Positions 11,683-23,484 of a stretch of 64,000 nt of DNA are shown in pieces. The DNA lies in the NCBI GenBank assembly GCA_021399445.1, contig JAJTUQ010000003.1, forward strand, positions 6,696,001 through 6,760,000, in the 5' to 3' direction. Every line of letters begins with the position of its first letter. Position 1 is the stretch's first letter. The position numbers and the translations under genes are program-made. The DNA comes from Xylogone sp. PMI_703 (Eukaryota > Ascomycota > Leotiomycetes). The notes under the pieces are model-generated. The model saw nothing but the letters and a program-made list of their open reading frames with translations. It searched no databases and had not been told where the DNA came from.

Positions 11683-12341
11683 GTGTGTAATAATTACAAC
11701 TACATGTTATTACAACCACAAGCAGCTACAGACAATTACGATGTTAGCATTCATTATAGTTATGGTTATAGTGAATTTGTAACATTATTACTCTTTATCT
11801 ATATTATAGCATTATAATAGCTTGTATCTAGATATAGCTGTAAAATACATATCTGAGCCAAACAACAAGCCATGGGAGTAAGGAATTATCCTTTTCTTTA
11901 TGGCCTAGAACGTACGCTACTTGCTTACACGTGACTAGTCTTTCATAGTAAGATGTTAGCGCGTTCTATGATCTTACAGAAATGGAACACTTTATGCTGG
12001 ATAACTAGCCTGATATGGTTTAGAAGATTAGAATATCTTCGGATTTCATTAGCTTAATTAGTTAATTTATTTTAACAACCATAGTAATCAATATTATGCT
12101 TTAAAGTAGATTGTATGTCTGATCGAACCATTATTAAAGAGTGTTGTCATGAAAGCAGATGGCGTTAAAAGTGTTCAACTTCCGTTAATACCGATGGATA
12201 AGGCAAGTATAACTGCGGTGTTAGGATGAATAGGCCAACCCCTGCCAGTCTATGCTTCTCTCGCTAGAAGGGGGTTTTGACCAATAGTATATCTAGAATA
12301 GGTTGTATTGCCACTTGCTAGGGGATGGCCTGTTAATCCTA

Positions 12342-12746
12342 ATCGTCGGCTCGCTCCGATTGCGCGGCCTGTATTTCTAGTCGTTGCTTCCTAGTGGACA
12401 CAAGTGACCACAAACCAAGTGTGATTATACAAAATTCAGTTACATCAAATTACTACAACAAAATCATCCTTAAACTATTATAACAACATATTAACAGTTA
12501 TCCAGGAATAAATTAGTTATACTATTACTGGATAATAGTTAATTATTGTGTTGTTTAAGTAAAAATAAACATAAAGTATATTGTTATAATAGTTTGAAGA
12601 TGATAGTATGATAGTTATGGTAATAGTTTGATGGAATTGATTTTCTTGTATGTGAGATCTATACAAAAGATCAAATGGTCACACTTGCTTCTACCGACTA
12701 GGAGGGAACGACTAGAAATGAAGGCTGATTAAGCCGAGCCGACGAT
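12342..12746. mobile_element. MITE with long imperfect inverted repeats and TA target site
   Basis: About 405 bases that fold back on themselves. Outer ends AATCGTCGGCTCG (12341 onward) and CGAGCCGACGATT (12735-12747) are exact inverse copies flanked by TA on each side. Inner segments also pair: TTTCTAGTCGTT with AACGACTAGAAA, and CATCA...AAACTATTATAACAA with its inverse near 12575-12640. There is no coding capacity. The TA duplication points to mobilisation by a Tc1/mariner/pogo-type transposase. Confidence 0.7.
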
Positions 12747-13634
12747 TAACGCGGTAGCATACAGTACACAGCTCTACAAAGCATTAAGCTTGACCAGGAT
12801 TGGCGTGATGTATACTTATCAAATCTCAAAATAGACTTAAGTTTTCAAATTATGTATAATTAATGTTGTTTTAACCAGTAGAGAGGATATTATGGTAAAC
12901 TATTGATTATTTTGGGGACGTGGCCGAGGATATTTCTTTATTATTAGCTCATTAATTGCTTATGACTTTTATGTTGGCGTGAATTAAGTAGTTTATCTGT
13001 CATCTTCGACTGTCATTCTATTGTCTTAGTATCTTCGAGGCGTAACCATTGGAGTAGAATAGCATGATACTGAGCCTAATAGTTCAAGAACTACAGTTGT
13101 AGTAACTAATTGGGAAATTTAGAATTAATTGTGAGCATGGAGATGGGATATCGATTAGTGAACTTCAAAAATTCTCTAGTGTCATGTATGTAGTTAACGA
13201 TGCTGAGGTGAGATTATATTTGGTGCTTATCTTCAGATGAATTATACAGGCTTTAGCTTTATTTAACTCTTAGATTTTATACAAAATCCGTGACCAGGCA
13301 CAGGCTGACATGATTAGAAACTCTATCTGCCTTAACAGGAAGTTACTTCTTTTCTTGGCGGTATATTCCCTCTTTTATCAGTAAATCGGATCATGAGATC
13401 TGATATAGTCCTGGAAGTAATTTACATATCTAGCTATTATATCTGCTTGGGTAAATTGGTAATTAGCAACTAGAATCTATTTACCTGGTATTACTTCGAG
13501 ATATCCGAGATAATTACAATTTTTTGTTCTATGCACACTTTCCATTATACGCTAGGTTCACCTTCTTCTGGCCACTATTATGCTTGACTTGGTCACCTCA
13601 GACCTTGTTCCCTTTCCTTATTCTGTAGGGGCTA

Positions 13635-15784
13635 ATGGCTTTAATTATTTCTTCAGATTGTGCAAAAGCATTAAATCAAACAGTTAGCAGTTATGACCAG
13701 AGCCTTCGAAATCTCGTGCTTGAAGGCATATATCTCTTACTAAACGCTACAGGCGCTGCTGTTACGTTGTGCACCTCGACATGCGAAACCTCATTAACCA
13801 GCTACCAGAGCAACATTACTAAAGTATGCAAAAGCTCGCCTGTCATTAGTTCTGAAGTAACAAACATCTTTATGGAAGACTTGCTCCGTGATTATTATGA
13901 TCTTATATGTACAAAAGATCCAGGCACAGGCGAATATTGTACAGGTAAGTTAATCCTGAACCCTTCCCAACATTCAATTGTTCTTTAACATATTTATTTT
14001 TCTAGATTACCTTACTGGTACATATGCAAACGTTCCTCATGTTACCCAGTGGTCTCAACTTTCTCATGGCATCATTTGTTCATCTTGCCAAATATCATAC
14101 TTCGAGACTATACAGAAGTCTTCATTTCTCGGATATAGTACTTCAATAGCCTTAGACTGGAAAACAATACAACAAGGTACGGATTAACTATACTAACTCT
14201 AGTTCATGGATCTGAAGGAGATTCCGAGGAATGTACTAGATTTCACTAATATTAAACTAATAGCTTATGGTTTGAGCTCTGCCCTTGACATGTTAACAAA
14301 CGACATTTCCTTTACAGTTACTGTTACTACAATTCTCATCAATACTATATATACATCTCAAAAACTGTACACCGTGAAAAGCGAAGACAGTTGCAAATCT
14401 ATTACTCTTGCAAACTCTGTAGCCCAAAGCACAATATGGACGTTCAACAATCTTTCTCCAAACTGTTCTACAACAGTTAGCCAGTCCCTCTGCCTGCCCA
14501 AGAGTTGTAAAACATATACAATAAAGCCTAATGACTCATGTTTCTCAATTGTTTCTGATAACAACATTACATACAACGCTTTCCTGAATTACAATCCAAC
14601 TATTAACCCTGATTGTACTAACCTTCATAACACGAGCGTTGTCTACATATCTAACCCGGATGGCGATTATGTAATTCTTAAGAGTCTTCCTGGGAACGAC
14701 ACTTCCAGTTCCAGCAACACGAATCAGTACGCTGATAATGTTGTTGCTGCTCCTGGCCCAGTCCCGTTCGGTACCATAACCCAATGCGGTGGCTATTACC
14801 AGGTACAGGTTACTGACACTTGCGAACAGATCTCCTTGGCAGCCAGAGTAAGTGTTGAGCTCTTTGAAGAGATTAATCCTTCTATTGACTCTAACTGCTT
14901 CAACCTCATTACAGGTCTGTGGTACTGTGTACATCCCACAGTTAATTGGAACTCAACTAGCACAAATTCTACAGGGCCATCTACTACGCTCTTACTACTG
15001 GGTCCAACGCCCCCAGGAACAACAAATAGCTGCTTTGAGTAGCATGTCATTATATCTGGCGATACTTACTTCACATTAGAGAATTCTCGGCGTTATCATA
15101 GCTAATTTAATTCTTTGGAACCCTAGCTTGGCTACGGATTGTTCTAATCTTTTACTCGGTGAATCCTACTGTGTAGACGGCTCTATTCCCTCTACTGCCA
15201 CAACTATGGTTTCCGGAGCCGTCACCATAACAGCAACAGGTGTAACTACAAGCACACCGTCAGAGGTTTGCGTTACAGGCAAAGGGGATAGTAATTTTGG
15301 TGGCCTTTGCAGCTTTTCGTGTAATTTTGGCTACTGTCCAAAGCCCTGCACTTGCACAGAGTTTGGAACCCCAGTTCCTCCACCAGCGAGTAATACAACG
15401 ATGGGGTACCCGGCTGCTGGTCTAACGCCAGATTACATACCGCTTTATAGCTATACTTGTTCACACGGTTATTGTCCGGATGGAGCATGTACTACCAATC
15501 AAGATTCAAGTAGCGTGCCTGGTGAGGTCTGTGACGCAGACTTGAGTTTAGTTGCAAATCAAGTTGGTCTATGCAGCTTCACTTGCAACTATGGCTATTG
15601 TCCAGCCCCCGTGTGTATTTGCACCGGTTATGGAGCTCAAGTGCCTCCTCCACCAGTAACTGGAGATAATGGAGTACCTCTGCCTGGAGAAGATGATAGT
15701 TATCTGGGTTTATGCAGCTTCGCTTGTAACCATGGATACTGTCCAGGTGGAGCTTGTACGAAAACTTCCAGCTGGATTACTTAA
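13635..15784 (+). pseudogene. LysM-domain, cysteine-rich secreted protein, inactivated
   Basis: Remains of a multi-LysM secreted chitin-binding protein. Order: an N-terminal fungal LysM-effector module (DCAKALNQTVS, CTSTCETSL, GEYC); a GTAAGT intron from 13946 to about 14004; CSSC with DWKTIQQ; LysM repeats with LYTVKSEDSCKSI, YTIKPNDSCFSI and YYQVQVTDTCEQIS; and finally three cysteine-rich repeats of the type GLCSFSCNFGYCP at about 15300-15770. A stop at 15040 replaces the tryptophan expected before HV-x-x-SGDT, and the next 80 bases lose frame before SNLLLGESYCVDGS resumes. The signal-peptide exon upstream of 13635 was not found. It lies divergent to the chitinase pseudogene, the usual arrangement for this chitinase/LysM pair. 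The last codons run straight into a copied fragment at about 15792, so the 3' end may be truncated. Confidence 0.8.
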
Positions 15785-15791
15785 AGTTATA

Positions 15792-15990
15792 TAGCTTGTC
15801 ATATCCATAATACTCTTCTTGTTCAGGCGTGCTTCAATACTCTACAAATGCTACTTAGCCTGCCATCTACATGTCGAGGGTCATGGACTGCGTATTGTGC
15901 CTAAACAAACTAGTGGTGTGAGGGATTCCGTATGCAGATCAAAGTCAAGGAGGTACGGTATATGAGAAGTATGTTCAGGAACTTCTTAGG
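15792..15990 (+). pseudogene. Degraded copy of the 3' end of the 17.4-19.8 kb membrane protein gene
   Basis: This stretch matches about 19485-19710 in the same orientation, with blocks TCATATCCATAAT, CTTGTTCAGGCGTG, CTTCAATACTCT and ATGCTACTTA in the same order, then AAGTCAAG and GAGAAGTATGTT. It covers the transmembrane end and cytoplasmic tail of the gene. Small indels and substitutions remove the frame. Confidence 0.7.
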
Positions 15991-17375
15991 TCTTCAACAG
16001 AGTGTAAATACCACCAATCTAATAGGGTGACATTGGCGGCTGACAATGGACGATCCATGGCTTTAGCTTGGTCCCGGTATATTGTGTAATACGGTACTGG
16101 TATTAGAATGACAACGGTACCATGGTCAACTTCATTATCTAGCGCAAATCGTGGCTGAAGGTTGGACCAGTGAAAGGTTTTTTATATGGTTGCCTAATTG
16201 TCCAATGTGACGGATTCATTGTAGGGTTGTATATGGATGAAAATCTTCCGACCTTTGAAGGTTGGCGTTTTTCAGCCGCTCGGTAGGGCATCCAAGGGGC
16301 GCACTCAATTTTACCCCTTATATCTTATTGGGTGTAATGGGTTTGATTTGCAAATATTTACTGTGCCGCAGTTTCATTAACATGCATCCTTAATGTACCT
16401 TTGCCTTTGATTCGTTACACTTCTGAGCGACGACTCTTGGCAAAATACCCTAACGAGATAAGCTTTGAGTTCCCCGTATCTGCATCCGAACTCGGGATTG
16501 AAAAGCGTCAGCACGGCATTTCTTGGCTTGCTTGGCTGTAAGCCCAGGGATCCCAGATCGAGATTATCCTCAAGGGATGAGAGACGTCGATCAACACAAA
16601 TTTCTCATTTTCGGGAACAGTACAACTAAGAAGATCACACACGGAGATAAATTATCATGACTTATTGCTGAAATAATGCCTAACGAAAGCAAAGGTCTAA
16701 TAAGACCAACTGGCTTGCGTAAATCTAATGTTAGGTAGGGCGCGTTTTGGAGAACCCAGGTACTATCCAGGCACGACTCGGCAGATCAGACTAATTTTGG
16801 CCCAAGCATCTGCAAGTATTCGGAGCAAAAAAGCCCCTTTATTTCATCGCTGCTGCTTCCTTTTTTTTTCTTTGTGCATTGCACTAATTAAAAGGGGATG
16901 GGATAAGATGGCTAAAGTAGAAAAACCAAAATGGCTGGCGCGTATGTCGCCAATCTTTCAGACCTACTGATAATCTTAAGGCATCCTTTACTCAACTCCG
17001 AGTCTTTGCATTAGAACGCTCGAACGGAGGGGGTTTTCTTTACGAAGTCTTCCCTCCTTTGTGACTCGACATGTATTTTGAAAACTAGTCCAATGTTCTC
17101 TATTTCTTCACTCCTTTCAATTTTTATTGTGATACCAACTAAAGCCATTCATTTTTACTCAAGATACATGTTCTTGTGAAGTAGTGGAATACAGTATGCA
17201 TATTCCACATATCCCAGAAAGCCTCACAGTCGGGCAGGTTGCGGGAATAATAAACGCAGCTGTCATCGTTGGTATATCACAAGCCTCGCATCCTGCTCAG
17301 GAGACAACCACTAACGTCCACAAGCACATTTCTCGTTTCCGTTAATCGTGGTATTTGTTGTGGTTGGGATCCTAA
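15991..17375. other. Intergenic, no gene seen
   Basis: Apart from the short sequence at about 15993-16050 shared with 6.63-6.69 kb, nothing recognisable. A frame at 16728-16970 lacks any protein-like feature. The right part is the presumed promoter of the membrane protein gene. Confidence 0.45.
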
Positions 17376-19803
17376 GTGAATCATATAATGCCGCCACATG
17401 GTATGCTACTTTTACAGTTGAAACATGTGAAGAGGAATAATTACTGTACTAACCCTTATATAAGGTCTGTTCTTGGCCGCCTCCTGAATAACTCGAAATG
17501 GCCATACATCCTCCGTTCTGATAGCGTAACGAAACGAAAAGTTAGCAAGAGAGTCCTCATACCGTCAGCAATATCAAGCTTTGGCCTACTTTTCCTTGGT
17601 ATTGTGAGCTCAGTTACACCGCTCGGTCTATCATCTTCCATCAGTCAAGTCGCACCACAGCTGGTGGCTTTTCAATATATTCAGGACGACTCTCCTATCG
17701 GCCAAGCGACTACATCCCACGCAGATTATGCGACTAATAGGTTATGTGGTTATTTTATCCAACTTAATTGTCCCGGTAATGCAGCTGGTTATACGACCTT
17801 CGAAAATTCTACCGGATGGTATGGCATCGCCAACACTCCTGATGCTTATATCTCCTCTACAATCGCGTCAAACATCACCGAAGCTTTTACCAGTGCCACC
17901 AGCGATCCTGGAAACACCATATCGAGTGTCTTTGACATACAGTATCGATCATTTGTTCAATACAACAACTCAACTAGACCTGGTCCGGATGAATCCGCCC
18001 CTTGGATTGACCAAGGCAGACCTCGTTCTCAGGGAGGTTCACAATTTTATCAATCATTGATTCTAAATAACCGCTTTGAAGCCGTTGAAGGCGTTGTATT
18101 GGACCTTGTCTCTGGTGGAATAGGCTTTCGAAACCATACTCTACCTCCAAGTTCGAGTACTGGGTTCGTTTGGCAAGAAGATCTACTTTGGATTGAGCCC
18201 GAAACAGTCTGTGTTGACTTGAATATCACCGTCGACTACTCCATAGACCCCGATGGTGGAGCGCTCAATGGTAGACTGACAGACAGAGGTGGTTTAGTCC
18301 ACCTAACAAAAGATTACCCGCAGTTAGACATGAATAACACGCAAAACGACCCGGCTCTTTACGGCAGAGCATGGAAGGGGGCGGTCCTAACCAACTATAA
18401 CATCATGATATACTTCAATGAAACGAGAAATCGCACGGCAGTTGGAAAGACTTATAGTTTGAAAGGAACTGGAACTATTGCTGGCCTCCTTACACCAAAT
18501 CAAATATCACTTACACCTTTCGGAGATGGGAGCTTAGGACCGACTTTACCTTCACCGCTTGAACTTACAGATAGTTCCACTGACTTCTCATCGCTCAACG
18601 GCACGGCAAAGTATCTGGGCATAGGTATAAAAGTTCCATTTCCGGGCCTTCTAACATTTGCTAATCTGAGCATTAGATGTAGTAACCCAGGGCTTTGGTC
18701 AGATTGATCTTGCAAGGATAAATACCATCACAGCCGCCACAGGATTGATGCTTGGGGCTGCTACACAGGTTGACGCCTCCGGAAATCCAATCCAGGCATC
18801 AACGGGCATCAGATTGCAGCCGTTGTCTAACTGGACCCAGCCTCTCTACTCCTGCGCGAGTACCCTGAAGGCTTCTGTGAAACGGGTTTCCTTCCAAATC
18901 AATGGCACTGCCTTAGTTTCTAACCTGGTCGTCACTGATATTCAACCAGTCACTTATCCAAATAATGATACACGGCCAGTTTGGGCCGTCGAAAATACGG
19001 GTCTTAGCATCGCCAATGTTGCTCCTTTCTGGGGTCTAATTTCCTCTAAATATGTCTCCTCAAAGTCACTGTACACTATCCAAAGGGAACATCTATACCT
19101 TCCAGCTGGTAGTGGTTCTCTATTTGGCGTTGATCATGGAGATGGTGCAGCAGGAGCAGAGGCACCAGCCGGAGCTCTAAGTCAGCTGTACGACAGTGCT
19201 CTGACTGACGCAGTTGGCTTACCCGATTACACTGGAGAGACAAATTATCCCATGTTTCTCAAATGGAAAGATTTATCCAGAAACAAATCTACTGCTTCCA
19301 CCATTCTTAATTTAATATGGACCGATATGATGGCCAACTATGTAGTAGGGTCTAAAAGCCACCTCTCCCGCAACGGCACGGCTCCCGTGTCATCAGCTAT
19401 GGTCACAGCAACGCCATTTGCCAACACCATCAAATACAACTATCTATACGCAATTCCTGCTTTTATCTTCCTTGTCCTCTACATCGTCATGCTTATCATA
19501 TCCATAATCTTCTTCTTGTTCAGGCGTGTTCGCTTCAATACTCTTCGAATGCTACTTAACCAGACATCTGCAGGTCGAGCGGTTACCACTGAACGTCACG
19601 GAGAACGCATATCAGCTCGTACCCCGACGAATCAGTGGATTGAAGTACTTGGTGATGAAAAAATCAAGGTCAAGAAGGGCATGGCAAATGAGAAGTATGT
19701 TAACACGCCCCTTGAAGAATATTCCTCCCCATATACGCGCAGTGAGGCTTGGGATATGCAGAAGTATCCAACATCTTCTCAGGTTCGATTACACCCAGAG
19801 TAA
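17376..19803 (+). CDS. Large surface membrane protein, frame broken once
   Basis: Two long frames, 17376-18707 and an open second frame ending at 19803, form one protein of roughly 800 residues. It has an N-terminal hydrophobic segment (FGLLFLGIVSS), a long ectodomain rich in N-x-S/T sites, and a C-terminal membrane span (FIFLVLYIVMLIISIIFFLF) followed by RRVRF and a basic, Ser/Thr-rich cytoplasmic tail. The frames switch at about 18690: SIRCSNPG continues as FGQIDLARINTITA only if one base is ignored, and no credible intron fits there. This is either a real one-base lesion or a sequence error. Proteins of this layout are widespread fungal hypotheticals. No enzymatic domain was recognised, and the function is unknown. 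Confidence 0.7.
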
Positions 19804-20066
19804 ATGTATCTAGATATTTGTCTGTTTGAACAGCTAGGGGGAGAAGTACCCATACGATGGGCTTTTCAAAAATGAAGTTGCTAGGACTAATTGCGAGGCA
19901 AGCCAAGACTATCTAAAAACAATTCCGAGTAGAGACACCCTTATTTACTACCTATCTAAAAAATAATGCTTTTCTTTGAAATTATGTTAGATATTGAATA
20001 CATGTTCATTAAAACTTGTAAACCATCCTCGCTGACCAAAAGAGGATGTTGTTGACATTAATATAT

Positions 20067-22924
20067 CTATAACGAAATGTCCCAAAAGAATCGTTCATCG
20101 GTATGGCCAACTTCAAAGAAAGTTTGCATGAAAGTATCTTCAGTATTCTCAGCCGAAGCATCGATAGGTAATATGAACCAATCTCCTATACATGATGATA
20201 GGTCATTTCCACTAAGAGTTAAACCAAGTGGTTCTGATGGAAGATCAACGACCTCTTCCGGCTCATGAGAATTGTTATGGCTTTCATCAAATTCTCCGAG
20301 CCAAACGCGTGGCGCCCTCTCTATGGAGTTACTTGTCAGTGATAGATTAGTCTTTTTCTCCATTGCCTGAGTTCCCTCTGTTGGCTCTGAATTCTGTCCA
20401 CTTCTGAAATCGGTATCATAAAACGGGCTTACGGGCACATTTATAGATGTCCCAACACGAATAAAACGCTGATGTAGGCCTTTCAAGCTGTTCCGTAAAA
20501 GAGAAGCAAACCGAACCCCAAGATGCACGTCATCGACTGCATGACAGTATAACGCTTTAACTGTGCGATCCAACAAGGACAATGATTGTTCTAACCTGGT
20601 TTTATTAACACCAAGGGCAATAGCCTATAGAAAGAGTAAGCAGAGCGATCTGACTTAATAGGTTCTTGGCTCAAAAGATTATTAAACTTACATTGATAAG
20701 GTATACAGCCGCTGATGCAATCCGAATGTATAAACGGACAGGTATATATTTAAGTTGGTTATCTCTGGCTAAACTAATAACGGTTTGAAGAATCATCTGA
20801 GAGTTATTCATTACTTCGTGTATATAAGAGGAGTCTTGGCCGGCATTTGTATGAACGGTGGTTGGCGGTGGAACTCGGACGCTTTTACCTGCAGAAGCCT
20901 GCAAGGCTAAGGAATTGATATACATGCAAACAAAATGGTAATCTATCATTAAGCACCGATGGTATGTAGCACCGTGTTCTAGGCAATCCGTTGTTAAGTT
21001 AGACTCTATGGTAGCTTGTAAGGATATAGAAGAGCCTTACTAGTTTCCCGAGAATAAGTATCTCGCCATTGTGCCAGTAGCGGCTGGAAGTGATTTACAA
21101 ATTCTCTGTATCTCCCACTTTTCACAAGCTCGCGCGTGACAGCTTTCGAAGGGAAAAGAAATTCCGAAGATGTCCTGATCAGGCGGCTCAGCTCAGCCCA
21201 AGAGGACATATGAATGTGCCATTCACGATCTAATGGATCTTCAGGTGCACTGATAGCGGATACTATTGTATCATGGAAAGGAGTTTTGGGCAATGTGCAA
21301 CCAACTCTGGAAGCAAGCTGGCTAATATATACGAAAAGCAACCGCTTTATACGTCTACGACGGAGAAGAAGATAATTCTCGAATGATAGATTTGTCACCT
21401 GGTCTGAGGCACCATCGATAAGGTCTTCTTGGCTATCGAAGAGGTCAAGCTCGTGGCTTAGAGTTAGTGCGCTACCAATGAGCATCCTATAGCAGGTAAG
21501 TAACTCGTGCCTTGATTTTGTATGGGCGCTCTACGCCTACCATGACATACGATCCGATCTTTGGGCGATTTCCTCTACATCCCGTAGCCATTTATTTGGA
21601 ACTAGCTAGATTAGTATGGAAAAGCACTTCAGTATTATAAAAACTACCTTTGCTATGAGTATTTGCCCAGCCATCATCTGCAATATCGTTGTCTGCTTGC
21701 CAATCCTCATCCTCTATTGGTAGGTGGGCAGAACGTGGATGCCACTCTGTAACAAGAAGAAAACTCTCGATTGTCCCCAGATGCTTAATTTGATTCTTGG
21801 TCATTCTCCTCTGATCCCACACTATCTGATGGAACAGTGATTTGCAATGTTTCCATAACCTCTCGTGGATATAATATCCTCTGGAGAGGCCCCCCTCACC
21901 TGCCAGAATATGATACCGAGCGGAAAGCGCAACTATCGTAGAGCAAAGCACGGGTTCCTTGGAGATAAGACATTGATGCGTTGAATGGTTGGAATAGTAG
22001 TCATTAAGGATCGGGGACAATGAGCTCATGTTTTTAAAGAAAAGGTGGATATAGGTAATGGCCTCCAGGGCCGTAATCAATCCTGATTTTACAAAACGCC
22101 ACTGATTCCATACCTCTATGGTCTCTTGAGTGGCACATACAAGAGGATGGCGAATAGTGGTCCATATCTGGGAAGTATGTTCTGTACGAGAAAGACATGA
22201 TGAATCTGAACTGATGAAATTAGGCGACTCGGACGTTGCGTTCTGCCCATGAGCCCAGCTCTCATCTCGCAAGGTTTGTGACCCAGCACTAGAAGTAGGC
22301 AGGGGATCGTGTGTGACTGCTGCAGAAGCAACCTCGCCGTCGGAGGCACCTCCGTTGTCCTCAGACGCGTCGGCTTCTTCAGCGTCACCGCGTCGTCGTT
22401 TCCGTGGCCTCCCGGGAGCTGCATCTAATTAACCAGACTATACCTTTTCTAACGATATTACTTACCATAATTCCTATCCGGGCTGCCATGCGCATAACTA
22501 GCATTAAAAGGGTATGAGAAAGCCGTCGTAGCTAGTGTTCCTTCGCTGCTTCTATTGTGGCCCTCTCGATTGATATCCACATGTGATAAAGCTATTAATA
22601 CCATTACGACTCGACTCTAAAGACAGGCACGAGAGAAGCCATTTTAAAATACTATATAACGTATCAAAACTTACATTCGGTGGTTTGGACAGTTCTTAGA
22701 GTGGAAGCTATATTATTTGAAGAACTGGTAGATTGCGTTCGCCTCTCGGCATCAAACGTGCACTTCCGAAGCTCTCTTTGGCATCGTGTACATGACGACT
22801 GAAGAATCCCCTGGCCATTAGACTCTAATATGCACTTTACTTTCCGTTGGCGGCAATTGATACAGGCTTGATACGCCCTTTTGAAAGACTGATTTTGAGA
22901 CCTAGCAGTACCTCTGTCTGGCAT
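20067..22924 (-). CDS. Zn2Cys6 transcription factor
   Basis: Fungal binuclear-cluster regulator of about 690 residues. The first exon (22924-22675) carries the zinc cluster: CINCRQRKVKC, then CTRCQRELRKC. A short second exon (about 22587-22465) is followed by a basic GRPRKRRRGD stretch starting at 22424, then a regulatory middle region with RYHILAGEGG, WKHCKSLFHQIVW and ESFLLVTEWHPR. A 61-base exon (21601-21541) gives WLRDVEEIAQRSDRMS, joined to WMLIGSALTLSHEL, the typical conserved core. Further exons run from 21486, about 20997 and about 20624 to the stop at 20067. The C-terminal tail is acidic and may be an activation region. The target pathway is not evident; the nearest enzymes are the dienelactone hydrolase and O-methyltransferase to its right. 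Confidence 0.85.
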
Positions 22925-23484
22925 TGCCGACTCTCCGTTATGATGACTAACAATGCCTACGTAAGTAGCAGCTGTACACCAGATGACAGTAAGATACCCT
23001 ATTGGTCAGAAGTTGAAAAGATACAATGCCCTATCGGGAGAAGAATAGTCAGGTGTTGGTCAAGGAGGTTAAGAAACTGGAACGAAGCTTGCAGCTCGCC
23101 CTCGCTTACAGGCAATCGCACTGCGATATTCTCGGCAGGCCACGGATATATACGGAAATACACGGGTAGGCAAGGGAAGCTGCCTCATTGGATGTACCTT
23201 TCGTGTCAATATGATATGAGCTTATAATGTGTATATTCATCCTACATACGAAAGTATAATTCCATAGAAAGTAACACTTTGTTATAAAAATGGCACTGTG
23301 AAAACTGTAGACCGACCTTCCTATTATTTAATACCTTGACATTTTAGTGGTCTGCGGAACAAAGATATGTAGGGGCACAAGCAGTCGGGCAAATGGAGTT
23401 CTGCATTTGTTCTGAGATTGTCTTAGTTGATTATATTATACATATATGCGAATAAAAGCTTATTAAATCTATAGGTACATGTGC
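22925..23484. other. Intergenic, no gene seen
   Basis: Upstream region of the transcription factor and 3' flank of the dienelactone hydrolase gene. The open frame crossing it on the plus strand is antisense to the zinc-cluster exon and has no domain. Confidence 0.45.

Larger units (their letters stand above)
9110..13630. other. AT-rich RIP-affected tract
   Basis: About 4.5 kb of markedly AT-rich sequence with no open frame of meaningful length. It covers the 5' half of the dead chitinase and the whole spacer to the LysM gene. The left boundary is abrupt: sequence left of about 9.1 kb has ordinary composition. The change pattern inside the chitinase (Cys to Tyr, Trp to stop, Gln to stop) supports RIP as the cause rather than simple base bias. 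Confidence 0.75.

Noticed and set aside
9110..13630. Possible retrotransposon or centromere-like AT tract
   Set aside because: At least the left 1.9 kb is explained by the mutated chitinase. No reverse transcriptase, LTR pair or integrase wording was found in the rest.
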